Shown: piece by piece, positions 1 to 8,011 of the stretch
How positions within the stretch are numbered: the stretch's first letter is position 1
How the letters are laid out: each line of letters opens with the position of its first letter
Origin: Micrococcales bacterium KH10
Lineage (GTDB): Bacteria > Actinomycetota > Actinomycetes > Actinomycetales > Cellulomonadaceae
Assembly: GCA_900188465.1 (NCBI GenBank)
Contig: FZPE01000001.1
Location: 1,240,001-1,304,000 of the forward strand
DNA length: 64,000 nucleotides
Direction: 5' to 3'
The notes under the pieces: generated by a model
Seen by the model: the letters and a program-made list of their open reading frames with translations, nothing else
What the model was told of the DNA's origin: nothing
Database searches by the model: none
Translations under genes and position numbers: made by a program

Positions 1-193
1 CGGCCGAGGCGAAGCTCGTTGGAATCACAACCCCGACGATTGCGACGCCTGCCATCACAGCTGTATAGGCGGGAGGTCGACTACGCTCCCGAAACGCGAC
101 TGACCAATTCTTTCGCCCAGCATCATCCTGACGCCCAAAAGGTCTGCCAAACACCGTCCGCACAAAGTTCAACGACTCTGGTAGCGCGATCAC
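1..193 (-). CDS. N-terminus of an exported protein (cut by window edge)
   Basis: The first 64 codons of a gene that runs off the left edge. The GTG at 193 is chosen because a GGAGAG ribosome binding site (complement of about 198-206) sits just upstream; a GTG at 163 is an alternative. The N-terminus is long and basic, and residues about 43-64 form a hydrophobic segment (YTAVMAGVAIVGVVI then PTSFASA) that looks like a Sec signal with an Ala-x-Ala site or a membrane anchor. Many actinobacterial cell-wall hydrolases start this way, but no catalytic domain is inside the window, so the function is open. Confidence 0.55.
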   Translation of the reverse strand, partial: MIALPESLNFVRTVFGRPFGRQDDAGRKNWSVAFRERSRPPAYTAVMAGVAIVGVVIPTSFASA

Positions 194-409
194 GCGACTC
201 TCCTCTATTGGATTCCAACAACCAAACCGAGAGTACCCTAAGCGCGCGATGTTTACATATAGCGCGTAGCGCTCCGATCAAGTGTTGAGGCAAACGTCGA
301 GGAAGTCGAAACGTATCGGGCACTTCCTATTTCACCGGATACAACCGCCACGTACACAACACGCACGACAGCGGTGAAGTCGCAGACAGACGATGCCCGT
401 GCCGTTCCC

Positions 410-844
410 TCAGCCGCCCGAGGAATCCAGCCAGATCGTCACCGGGCCATCGTTGTTGATGGTCACCCGCATATCAGCGCCAAAGACGCCTGTCCCCACG
501 TTCAAACCGCGCTCCCGCAGCCGCGTGACGACCTCGTCCACGAGTGGCTCGGCCACAGACCCTGGAGCAGCGCCGTTCCATGACGGCCGCCGCCCCTTAC
601 GCACATCGGCATATAGCGTGAATTGCGAGACCACGATCACCGGAGCCGAAACATCCACCGCACTGCGCTCGTCGCGCAGAATCCGCAGTTCAGCAACCTT
701 GCGGGCGATGTAATCGCAATCGGCAACCTCGTCATCATGTGTCGCGCCCACCAACACGACCAGACCTTCGCCTTCGAAAGCCGCTACCGTCTCACCAGCC
801 ACCACCACGGATGCGCCGACACTGCGCTGTACTACTGCCCGCAT
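410..844 (-). CDS. dtd: D-aminoacyl-tRNA deacylase
   Basis: Hydrolyses D-amino acids (for example D-Tyr) from mischarged tRNAs in the cytoplasm. The protein is 144 residues, the usual Dtd length, and starts with the family opening MRAVVQRS. It carries the SQFTLYAD motif and the C-terminal NNDGPVT segment, the two conserved cross-dimer active-site motifs. A longer frame runs upstream to 946, but the extra 34 residues are low-complexity and not family-like, so the ATG at 844 is taken. The start lies inside the end of the upstream PIN-domain gene (13-base overlap), which suggests translational coupling to it. Confidence 0.93.
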   Translation of the reverse strand: MRAVVQRSVGASVVVAGETVAAFEGEGLVVLVGATHDDEVADCDYIARKVAELRILRDERSAVDVSAPVIVVSQFTLYADVRKGRRPSWNGAAPGSVAEPLVDEVVTRLRERGLNVGTGVFGADMRVTINNDGPVTIWLDSSGG

Positions 845-1254
845 ACCCGCACCCCAGTTGCCAGCGCCGCAGCCCGAAGTCGCTCGTCCCACACTGCCGC
901 AAGGCCACCATCGCGCAGCGCCAACTGCGCCCCAGCAAGATGCCAAGCGTCGTCGGCGCGCAGGTCATGATTCAGGACGAGTTCTCCCGCGCGCAGCGCC
1001 AACTCCTTGGAGGCGCGGATCACGTAGACCGCTTGGCGCACATCGTGCCAACTGGCCAATGCTCGCTCCAGTCCCGCAGCGGTCAGCAGGTTACGACGAT
1101 GCGCTTGCCCAAGCGCCGCAGGGACCTGGACGAGCGCCACGTGTGAAGTGACAGCAGCATCGGCCCTGATCCACAACCGCTGCGCCAACGGCGTGCGGGG
1201 GCCACTCACACATAGTGACAGCAGCGCTGACGAATCGAAATAGACCAGGCTCAC
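832..1254 (-). CDS. PIN-domain toxin, VapC-like
   Basis: 140-residue PIN-domain protein, expected to be the RNase toxin of a type II toxin-antitoxin pair. The N-terminal strand MSLVYFDSSAL supplies the first acidic residue (Asp7), and LRADDAWHLAGAQLA supplies the conserved acidic cluster and helix typical of PIN nucleases. It follows the antitoxin gene after two bases and overlaps the start of dtd, so all three are probably on one transcript. RNase activity and target are inferred from the family. Confidence 0.8.
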   Translation of the reverse strand: MSLVYFDSSALLSLCVSGPRTPLAQRLWIRADAAVTSHVALVQVPAALGQAHRRNLLTAAGLERALASWHDVRQAVYVIRASKELALRAGELVLNHDLRADDAWHLAGAQLALRDGGLAAVWDERLRAAALATGVRVCGQ

Positions 1255-1256
1255 GA

Positions 1257-1523
1257 CTATCGCCGCCGCCGTGAGAAGATGCCGCCGCCGCGCTGATCGG
1301 CACTGCTGTCGATATCGGTCCCAGGCGTGACCGGCTCGCGCGACTTCTCTGGCTCAGTCACCAGTCCGTCGCGCACCAATTCGGTGAGCAGATCAGCTGA
1401 CTCGACGCCGGACAGTCGCGCCACGGGCACGCCACGATCAGTGATGATGACCGTCTCGCCCGCTTTGGCCCGGTCGATCCATGACTTGAGTTCCGCGCGC
1501 AACGCGCTCACAGCAACGTCCAT
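1257..1523 (-). CDS. Phd/YefM-type antitoxin of the PIN toxin
   Basis: About 88 residues. The N-terminal part MDVAVSALRAELKSWIDRA continues into GETVIITDRGVPVARL, the Phd/YefM fold pattern: an N-terminal DNA-binding helix-strand unit with the typical RGxPVA strand. The C-terminal half is charged and low in complexity, as expected of a toxin-neutralising tail. Stop codon and toxin start are two bases apart. The ATG at 1523 is preferred over upstream GTG/TTG codons because a TACGCT hexamer lies 6 nt in front of it, which fits a leaderless start. Such antitoxins usually repress their own operon. Confidence 0.78.
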   Translation of the reverse strand: MDVAVSALRAELKSWIDRAKAGETVIITDRGVPVARLSGVESADLLTELVRDGLVTEPEKSREPVTPGTDIDSSADQRGGGIFSRRRR

Positions 1524-1529
1524 CACCCT

Positions 1530-1535
1530 AGCGTA
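1530..1535 (-). promoter_or_regulatory. -10 element, leaderless promoter of the toxin-antitoxin pair
   Basis: TACGCT on the minus strand with 6 nt to the ATG at 1523, so transcription would begin at or next to the start codon. No convincing -35 is visible. Confidence 0.45.
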
Positions 1536-1588
1536 CAAGGATAGACGCCAATTTTGTACGGTGAATGCCAGACGAGGACAGGCCGCGG

Positions 1589-2773
1589 CTACGGGCGACC
1601 GATCATGCCGGTTCGGGGCAATCCTTTGAGCAATGGGCCGTGTCCGGCCGGCCGGTCAACGGACAAGCCTTCGGCGGAAACGACTTCGACCTGGGTGGCA
1701 GCGACGAGCGTAGGGGCGACGGCGGTCTCGACAGGTTCTGTCCCCTGCTCGACGGTCGCAACAGACGCCTCTATGGCTTCGACCATCAGTTCTTCGCCCA
1801 GTGCCGTCGCACGCTTAATCAGTGCCAGCGCAATCGGGCCTTCAATATGATGCCGGGCAGAGCTCGTCACAAAGCCAACCGTCTTCGCCCCGAGTTTGAC
1901 CACACTACCCGGCGCCGGCAACGTGTCGACCGAACCGTCCAGATGCAGCTGTACGAGCCGGCGCGGCGGCTTACCTAGATTGTGCACTCGCGCGATGGTC
2001 TCCTGCCCCCGGTAACAGCCCTTATGCAGGTGAACCGCCGTACGAAGCCAGTCGACTTCATGCGGAATGGCGCGCTCATCCACTTCGCGGGCGAATCGCG
2101 GCCGCCAGGCAGCGATCCGGATCGCTTCGCTGGCCCAGGTCCCAGCCAACCGCCAGCCAGCCTGCTCCCGGCCGAAGATCTCAGTCTCCAGTTGATCCCG
2201 TGGGACGAGCACCAACCGCCAGGCGCGCTCCACACCAGGGTGATCCTCAGTGGCCACCCCATAACGAGTACCGCCCGCACGAACCTCAGGCCACGTGTCC
2301 CACCAGGTCACCGGTTCCCCGTCGTTGCCCTCAGCGGCTATCGCCTCACCGAGCACGGCCCACCGGTCAGTGACATCCACAACCTCGACCCGCATCGCGA
2401 AGCGCATGGAGTCCAGCCACTTCGTCAATGACTCGCGCTGGGCCACCTCGGTGATGAGCCAGGTCGTCTCCCCATCGTCGACCACGCACACCGCGGCCTC
2501 GAGCCGTCCCTGCGGAGTAAGCAGCAAAGTCTCAGTGGACCGGCGTGGCGGCAGTGCCGTCAAGTCCTGACTCGTCAGAGAATTCAACCACGTCAGCCGG
2601 TCGGCCCCGGTGACGGAAATGACTGCCAGGTGGGATTGGTCAACGACTGCCGCACCGCGTTCCAGAGCACGCTGCTCTGCAACCGGATCGCCATAATGCC
2701 AAGCGACACCCGCATCAGGGCCGCTCGCCGCAACAGCGCCGGGGCGATCAAGTAACGGACTGCGCCAGGTCAT
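1589..2773 (-). CDS. ygfZ: YgfZ/GcvT-fold iron-sulfur cluster assembly protein
   Basis: 394-residue folate-binding YgfZ family protein, which acts in the cytoplasm in iron-sulfur cluster assembly or repair. The diagnostic motif KGCYRGQE is at residues 251-258 and contains the redox-active Cys253. The GcvT-like fold spans about 20-350; the C-terminal 40 residues are a variable tail. The ATG at 2773 overlaps the stop of the upstream nitrobindin-like gene as ATGA, so the two are translationally coupled. A longer frame to 2848 is rejected because it lies inside that gene. Confidence 0.9.
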   Translation of the reverse strand: MTWRSPLLDRPGAVAASGPDAGVAWHYGDPVAEQRALERGAAVVDQSHLAVISVTGADRLTWLNSLTSQDLTALPPRRSTETLLLTPQGRLEAAVCVVDDGETTWLITEVAQRESLTKWLDSMRFAMRVEVVDVTDRWAVLGEAIAAEGNDGEPVTWWDTWPEVRAGGTRYGVATEDHPGVERAWRLVLVPRDQLETEIFGREQAGWRLAGTWASEAIRIAAWRPRFAREVDERAIPHEVDWLRTAVHLHKGCYRGQETIARVHNLGKPPRRLVQLHLDGSVDTLPAPGSVVKLGAKTVGFVTSSARHHIEGPIALALIKRATALGEELMVEAIEASVATVEQGTEPVETAVAPTLVAATQVEVVSAEGLSVDRPAGHGPLLKGLPRTGMIGRP

Positions 2774-3309
2774 GACGAGACCCGGTCCATAGCGACAGAC
2801 AGATAGGACTGCATCGGATGGCCGAAGGCCGCCAGTTCCCATACCCACATCAGTTGGCCGGACACCAGCCCAAACATCCGGCGTGACGCAGTGACCGGCG
2901 CGGCGGTCGCCGTGCGCGCGATCAGGTCAGAGGCAATGGTGATACGCCCTTTGCCGACCGCTCCCAAGTAGATGCTGACCCGCCCTGCCGGATCGGAGGT
3001 CATCACTTCGAGCGCGGTGTACTCGTCCTCGAGTTCTGCTGGCTTTTCCGGCGAGATTCGCCAAAACCCCGATTCGGTCGACCAAGTAGGGATGGGCTCG
3101 TCCCCGTCCTCTGACTCGCCGGAAACGGGGGTGACCACACAGCGGTAATCCAGGAACGGCCCGTCTCCCTCAGTCCATGACAGGTCGACCTGGACCGATT
3201 GCTGATCTATACCGGGATAGTTGAGTTCCCCGACCCCGCGCCACTGCCCGATGACCCACGCCAGCGGATACAACTCCGGAGCCAGACTTTCTGGAATCAC
3301 GAATGACAT
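2770..3309 (-). CDS. Nitrobindin-like (FABP/THAP4 heme-binding) beta-barrel protein
   Basis: 179 residues. Actinobacterial nitrobindins are small 10-stranded barrels that bind heme and handle NO or peroxynitrite. The family signature GQWRGVGELNYP is at about residues 21-32, and the C-terminal strands GQLMWVWELAAF and the closing DRV are recognisable. In typical members the proximal heme-ligand His sits in the last conserved strand before the final Arg; here that strand reads QSYLSVAMDR with no His (the nearest is in FGHPMQ). Heme binding is therefore uncertain. It forms an overlapping pair with ygfZ. Confidence 0.78.
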   Translation of the reverse strand: MSFVIPESLAPELYPLAWVIGQWRGVGELNYPGIDQQSVQVDLSWTEGDGPFLDYRCVVTPVSGESEDGDEPIPTWSTESGFWRISPEKPAELEDEYTALEVMTSDPAGRVSIYLGAVGKGRITIASDLIARTATAAPVTASRRMFGLVSGQLMWVWELAAFGHPMQSYLSVAMDRVSS

Positions 3310-3324
3310 GCTGCGCGCGGCCCG

Positions 3325-3432
3325 TCAGGACTTGAACAGCTTGTAAACCACGAAGCCCGCGAACCAGATGATCGTCACCGTGACCACAACCAGCAGGCCC
3401 AGGAAGAACGCCTCAAGTGCCTCAATACTCAT
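3325..3432 (-). CDS. 35-residue single-pass membrane microprotein
   Basis: A small open frame of 35 codons. The peptide begins MSIEALEAFF, followed by a long hydrophobic stretch (LGLLVVVTVTIIWFAGFVV) and a basic end YKLFKS, i.e. one transmembrane helix with a positive inside-type tail. It lies 15 bases upstream of the nitrobindin-like gene on the same strand. The acidic N-terminus, hydrophobic core and basic C-terminus make chance coding unlikely. Function unknown; it may belong to the short membrane peptides often missed in annotation. Confidence 0.6.
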   Translation of the reverse strand: MSIEALEAFFLGLLVVVTVTIIWFAGFVVYKLFKS

Positions 3433-3491
3433 GGCACAAGCCTACCGGCTGACAGCGGTTATTTGCGCCGTAGCCATAACGGCGGTCACGA

Positions 3492-4250
3492 CTACACCTG
3501 CAGGGTCAGGCGCGCAATGGCATAAATGAACGGCCCAGCTGCCACCAATGGCACCGCCACCGTCGCTATCGCCGCACGCGGCGACCGCAGCGTTGTCATG
3601 CGAATGAACAAGGACTGCGCGAAGGCGACGCATAGTCCCGCGACCAACCCGGCCGCTAGCGCCGTGAGCGTGCGAACATTCAGCCACACCTGAGCAAGTG
3701 CGACTGCGGTGGCGACCCCGGCCAGAGTGGTCGTTGTGAACGACGTCCAGCCATAGATCGGCAGCGCCGCTAAGATGGAAGCCACAGCCAGCGCCAGTGC
3801 CGCTAGCACCACCACACGGTGACCCAATATCGAACGATCCGCTGCCAGCCAGCCGGAAACCCCGATTGCCAAGAATGCGCCGCTGACAGTCCCCAACAAC
3901 GATTCCGTCAGTCGAGAGCGGTCGTCAGGACGAGCAAGCTCGTTGACGAAAGCCAGAACAACGGCAAAGGCGAGCACCAGCGGCACCGAACGAATCCAAG
4001 GCTCACGTGGCGCCGCGTACACCACAGCCAGTGACGACAGCCCCGCGAGCGCCATGACCAGTGACGACCCCGTGACAGCAGGCAAGTTCATCAATCGCGG
4101 CCAGCCCAGCGCGATGGCAAGGACCACCAACGCGAGCACGATGGTCGACCCTGTGACACCAAGCAGCGCTCCGGCCGCAACCAGCGCCGCAGCCACAGCG
4201 GTCAACAACGACCTGCCGGACAGGTTGATGATGGCGGTTTGTACGTTCAC
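3492..4250 (-). CDS. Multi-pass membrane protein of unknown function
   Basis: About 252 residues, mostly hydrophobic, with roughly eight predicted membrane helices separated by short loops. A charged loop with ELARPDDRSRL is the only long hydrophilic stretch. The GTG at 4250 is preferred because GAGAGA lies about 9 nt upstream, and a TACCGT -10-like hexamer (complement of 4313-4318) would place the transcript start near 4306; an in-frame GTG at 4307 is the alternative. It is divergent from glnR and could share its promoter region. No family could be named. Confidence 0.7.
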   Translation of the reverse strand: MNVQTAIINLSGRSLLTAVAAALVAAGALLGVTGSTIVLALVVLAIALGWPRLMNLPAVTGSSLVMALAGLSSLAVVYAAPREPWIRSVPLVLAFAVVLAFVNELARPDDRSRLTESLLGTVSGAFLAIGVSGWLAADRSILGHRVVVLAALALAVASILAALPIYGWTSFTTTTLAGVATAVALAQVWLNVRTLTALAAGLVAGLCVAFAQSLFIRMTTLRSPRAAIATVAVPLVAAGPFIYAIARLTLQV

Positions 4251-4362
4251 AGTGACAAGTCTCTCAGACTTGACGAGTGCGCCAGATATATTGGACGCGG
4301 CGCGCACAAGGTACGGTAAATGCAGTGAAGTACTTCGTCGGCATCGCTCAGGGAGGTATTAG

Positions 4363-5148
4363 ATGGCCGACCTGCTGCTGCTAACTGCGACAGCTGGGGG
4401 ATCAGCAACGGTCTTACCCGCGCTTGGGCTGCTGAACCATCACATCCGCATTCTTCCCATGGAACCGTCGGCTCTTATCGAAGCGCCGGACGCCGATGTG
4501 GTGCTGCTTGATGCCCGCCGCGACCTAGCGAAGGCACGCACCACCAGCCGCATGCTGCGCGCCACCGGTCTGACCGTCCCGCTGATTCTGATTGTGACCG
4601 AGGGTGGTCTGCTCGTCGTCAACGCCGACTGGGGCGCGAACGACCTGATGCTCGACACCGCACCGCCGGCTGAAGTCGAGGCGCGTATTCGTCTGGCCCG
4701 TGAAACAGATGCCACAGCCGCTTCCGAAGACCAACCGGAGGAAATCGCGACAGGAGAACTCGTCATCGACTCCTCCGGTTACACCGTCCGGTTGCACGGT
4801 CGACCGCTTGATCTGACTTACAAAGAGTTCGAGTTGCTCAAATACCTCGTGCAGCATCCGGGACGAGTCTTCACCCGCGCCCAACTTCTGCAGGAAGTCT
4901 GGGGCTACGACTACTACGGCGGTACTCGTACCGTAGACGTGCACGTGCGACGGCTGCGTGCCAAACTCGGCACGGAATACGACCAGTTGATCTCCACCGT
5001 GCGTAACGTCGGTTACCGTTTCGATCCGCCCAAAGATCGCCACAATCCCCCCGTCACAGAAGAACCTGCGACAGCAGATGAGACCTTCGAACTGGCAGAT
5101 GCCGAATCTGCGGGAACCACGGCGCTCGAACACCCCACTGAAATATGA
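4363..5148 (+). CDS. glnR: Nitrogen regulator GlnR (orphan OmpR-type response regulator)
   Basis: 261 residues. GlnR is the global nitrogen-metabolism regulator of actinobacteria, controlling genes such as glnA and amtB. The receiver-like domain (1-115) keeps the atypical pattern [10 protein letters not shown] with Asp50, the conserved position of GlnR, and [19 protein letters not shown]. The winged helix (about 130-225) has [20 protein letters not shown], then [14 protein letters not shown] and RNVGYRF. No histidine kinase is next to it, as usual for GlnR. The start is supported by GGGAGG upstream of ATG. The last 35 residues are an acidic tail. An alpha/beta hydrolase follows after 9 bases. 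Confidence 0.9.
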   Translation: MADLLLLTATAGGSATVLPALGLLNHHIRILPMEPSALIEAPDADVVLLDARRDLAKARTTSRMLRATGLTVPLILIVTEGGLLVVNADWGANDLMLDTAPPAEVEARIRLARETDATAASEDQPEEIATGELVIDSSGYTVRLHGRPLDLTYKEFELLKYLVQHPGRVFTRAQLLQEVWGYDYYGGTRTVDVHVRRLRAKLGTEYDQLISTVRNVGYRFDPPKDRHNPPVTEEPATADETFELADAESAGTTALEHPTEI

Positions 5149-5157
5149 CGAGGCATA

Positions 5158-6078
5158 GTGGTTGCTGACTTCTCAGATGTGCTCCTACCCGGCCCATGGG
5201 AACACCGTTTTGTGTCCGCCAACGGGTCCCGATTCCACGTAGCTGTCAGTGATGACGAGGCGACCGCGCAGGCACCGCTGATCATATTGCTCCATTCCTT
5301 CCCGCAAATGTGGTGGACTTGGCGGCACCAGTTTCCCCACCTCACCCAGGCCGGATACCGGGTGGCCGCGATGGATCTACGTGGCTACGGCGCTTCAGAC
5401 AAACCTCCCATGGGCTACGACACGCCTAATCTGTGCCGGGACGTGGCAGGAGTCATTCGCGCATTGGGCGCTAGCAGCGCAACCATCATCGGCCATGGCA
5501 TCGGCGGCATGATCGCCTGGTCAATGCCGACCGTTGTCCCAGCAGTGACGACGGCGGTGGCCGCCTTCAGTTCCCCGCATCCGGCGCGAGTGCACGCGTC
5601 AACTCGTGCCGTGATGTCAAAACTGGCACACAAGGGCATGAGTGCTGCGATGGTCCCCGGTGCGGTTGAACGCCGACTGCGCACCACAGACCTGGCAACT
5701 CGCATTCTCAGGGATTTGACGATTACGCCATGGCCAGCACCCGATCTTGAGGTGTACCGCACCGCCATGCGATTGCCATCGGTTTCACGATGTTCGCTAG
5801 AAGCCGTGCGCTGGCACTACGTCAACCGTCTCGGTTCGACCTACCGTCGCTATTTGGCCACGGTGCGCGGCATCGTGACCGTTCCCGCGTTGCAGGTCAT
5901 GGGCCGTATGGACCCGGTGTTCGATCTGGGCTGGACCGGAGTGGACGCGGCGGCTTTGTGTACTCATCTGCGCAGCGAGCAAGTCTTTGGCGCTGGCCAC
6001 TTCCCACATGAGGAACGTCCTGATGAGGTCGCGGAAATCTTGTTGGATTGGCTCAATGACTCAGTTCCGCTGCCATAG
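5158..6078 (+). CDS. Alpha/beta hydrolase-fold protein with a missing nucleophile
   Basis: 306 residues, epoxide-hydrolase-like architecture. The oxyanion segment LLHSFPQMWWTW, the DLRGYGASDKP loop and the late His in FGAGHFPHEERP are all present. The nucleophile elbow, which reads GHDWGG or GHSMGG in active members, is IIGHGIGGMIAW here: the Asp/Ser position is Gly. The enzyme may be inactive, use another residue, or act as a binding protein. Start GTG at 5158, close behind glnR. Its end overlaps the convergent nth gene by 26 bases. Confidence 0.8.
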   Translation: MVADFSDVLLPGPWEHRFVSANGSRFHVAVSDDEATAQAPLIILLHSFPQMWWTWRHQFPHLTQAGYRVAAMDLRGYGASDKPPMGYDTPNLCRDVAGVIRALGASSATIIGHGIGGMIAWSMPTVVPAVTTAVAAFSSPHPARVHASTRAVMSKLAHKGMSAAMVPGAVERRLRTTDLATRILRDLTITPWPAPDLEVYRTAMRLPSVSRCSLEAVRWHYVNRLGSTYRRYLATVRGIVTVPALQVMGRMDPVFDLGWTGVDAAALCTHLRSEQVFGAGHFPHEERPDEVAEILLDWLNDSVPLP

Positions 6079-6724
6079 CGTAGCGGCAGATATCGCGCAG
6101 CGGGCAGACCTCGCACTGCGGCGTCCTGGCGTGGCAAATCCGTCGCCCTAAGAAGATCAGCCGGTGCGAGACCATCGGCAGTTGCCCTGCGTCGTACAGC
6201 TCAACCAGGTCGTGTTCGACCTTGAGCGGATCCTTGTTGTCAGTGAGCCCGATACGGTGCGCCGTGCGCATCACGTGAGTGTCAACAGCGAGGTAGCCAA
6301 GTCCAAACGCCTCAGCCAACACGACATGGGCGGTCTTGCGCCCCACCCCTGGCAAGGTGACGAGTTCATCGCGGCTGCGCGGCACCTGCCCGCCGAACGA
6401 GTCCAACAACTGTGCGCTCAACTCGATGACATGGCGAGCACGTCGGGTGGTGAATCCCAGCGGACGCAGTACTTCTTGCAATTCCTGCTGCGCAGCTGCG
6501 GCCATTGCCCGCGGCGTGGACCACCGGGCGAAAAGAATCTTGGTGACTTGGTTGACTCTGACATCGGTGGTCTGCGCCGACAGCACCGTGGCGACCAGGA
6601 GTTGCCACGGTGTTTCGTAATCCAGTTCGCAGTGGGCCTCCGGGAAGCGACCTGCCAACCGGCGATCAACCTCCTGCGCGAGTTCGCGCCGAGAGGACGA
6701 GCGAGCAATCTTAGGTTGTTCCAC
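6053..6724 (-). CDS. nth: Endonuclease III, DNA glycosylase/AP lyase
   Basis: 223 residues. Removes oxidised pyrimidines and cleaves at AP sites in base excision repair. The helix-hairpin-helix LPGVGRKTAHVV carries the catalytic Lys130, and VDTHVMRTAHRIGL carries Asp148. The C-terminal cysteines C197, C204, C207 and C213 follow the C-x6-C-x2-C-x5-C pattern of the 4Fe-4S cluster. Length is normal. It is transcribed towards the hydrolase gene. Confidence 0.95.
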   Translation of the reverse strand: MEQPKIARSSSRRELAQEVDRRLAGRFPEAHCELDYETPWQLLVATVLSAQTTDVRVNQVTKILFARWSTPRAMAAAAQQELQEVLRPLGFTTRRARHVIELSAQLLDSFGGQVPRSRDELVTLPGVGRKTAHVVLAEAFGLGYLAVDTHVMRTAHRIGLTDNKDPLKVEHDLVELYDAGQLPMVSHRLIFLGRRICHARTPQCEVCPLRDICRYAMAAELSH

Positions 6725-6820
6725 CCTGCCATCATCTCAGCAGACGCACGATTGAAACGATCCGCGCTCTCAAGACACAGCGTTTTCGTGCCGTTGCAAT
6801 GATGGAGAAAGGAGGCCATC

Positions 6821-7204
6821 TTGTCGCATGTGGAGTTAGGAACAGCTCTAGGAGATTTACGTGAGCGCCGCACGGCGCTTCGATGCGAGTTGGCCTCCGT
6901 GGGTCATTGGCGTCGCTTAGTGCGCGCGAAGATGGATCTGACTATCGCGCGCGGCGCGGCGCCCCGCCCACTTAGCAGCAACATGCTCGATTCGCGTCCG
7001 CAGCACGCCGCGCTCCTTCCTATCCTCGACTCACTGGCACAAGTCCCCTCGGAGGGTTTCCCGCTGGGCGAACTGCCGAATCTGCGCGATCTGGACGCGC
7101 ATCTCGCATCATATGAGAATGATCTACGACGAGAGTTGATGGCGCTCACCGACCGCCTAGTCGAGCAGCTCGCCGAAGACCGGAATCACCACGCGCTGGA
7201 CTGA
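6821..7204 (+). CDS. Small coiled-coil protein, possibly RsiG/AmfC-like
   Basis: 127 residues starting with TTG at 6821, clearly fixed by GGAGG five bases upstream. Two predicted helical segments: residues about 8-45 (DLRERRTALRCELASVGHWR on into RRLVRAKMDL) and about 85-120. The first resembles the helix of RsiG/AmfC-type proteins that bind c-di-GMP (motif E-x3-S-x2-R-x3-Q-x3-D), but only the Arg and the final Asp fit; Glu, Ser and Gln are changed. It may be a distant relative that has lost the ligand. It sits between nth and crp, reading with crp. Confidence 0.5.
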   Translation: MSHVELGTALGDLRERRTALRCELASVGHWRRLVRAKMDLTIARGAAPRPLSSNMLDSRPQHAALLPILDSLAQVPSEGFPLGELPNLRDLDAHLASYENDLRRELMALTDRLVEQLAEDRNHHALD

Positions 7205-7272
7205 TAGGGCACACTGGTGCTTAGCAGTGTGATCCAACGCAACAATGATCTGTCAATGATGAAGGGATTGCC

Positions 7273-7953
7273 GTGGAGAACGAAGAGGTAGTGCTCAGCG
7301 CGCCGCTATTCGCGAACATCGAACCAAGTGAAGCGCGTGCGCTGCTTGGCTCTATGACACCTGTTCGCCTGTCAAAGGGTGAGGTGCTCTTCCGAGAAGG
7401 CGCCTTGGGCAACCAGCTATTCGTCATCACTTCCGGAAAGATCAAGCTGGGACGCAGTTCTCAGGATGGTCGCGAGAACCTCTTGGCCGTTCTTGGCCCC
7501 GGCGAGATGCTCGGCGAATTATCGCTATTCGATCCCGGTCCCCGTACCGCGACCGCCACCGCAGTCTCCGACAGTGAGCTGCTTGAACTCCCGCACGATC
7601 GTCTCGCCTCGTGGATCACGACGCACCCGGCGGTCGCCACCCCGCTCCTGGGCGCATTGGCCGGCCGACTGCGCCGCACGGACGAGGCTCTGGCGGATCT
7701 CGTCTTCTCCGACGTTCCGGGACGAGTCGCCAAGGCTCTGCTCGACCTGGCCGAACGGTTTGGCCAAAAGACCTCCGATGGAATTCGAGTCACCCACGAA
7801 CTCACCCAAGAAGAACTTGCGCAACTCGTCGGTGCTTCACGTGAAACAGTCAACAAGGCGTTGGCGGATTTCACGACTCGTAAATGGGTGCGCCGCGACG
7901 GACGCACCCTGATCCTGGTGGAGTTGGAACGACTACAGCGCCGCTCGCGCTAG
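7273..7953 (+). CDS. Crp/Fnr-family transcription regulator (GlxR-like)
   Basis: 226 residues with GTG start. The N-terminal cyclic-nucleotide fold contains the phosphate-binding cassette GELSLFDPGPRTATATA, with the Arg-Thr pair expected for cAMP binding. The C-terminal winged helix has LTQEELAQLVGASRETVNKA. This matches the GlxR/Crp group of actinobacteria, global regulators of carbon metabolism and respiration. The position beside nth is common in the phylum. No likely operator was found in front of the gene itself. Confidence 0.88.
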   Translation: MENEEVVLSAPLFANIEPSEARALLGSMTPVRLSKGEVLFREGALGNQLFVITSGKIKLGRSSQDGRENLLAVLGPGEMLGELSLFDPGPRTATATAVSDSELLELPHDRLASWITTHPAVATPLLGALAGRLRRTDEALADLVFSDVPGRVAKALLDLAERFGQKTSDGIRVTHELTQEELAQLVGASRETVNKALADFTTRKWVRRDGRTLILVELERLQRRSR

Positions 7954-8011
7954 CGCGCTGCGCTGGTTGAGCGCACGCTGGCCTGAGTTTGCCGAAGGGT
8001 CGAAGCCCTGC

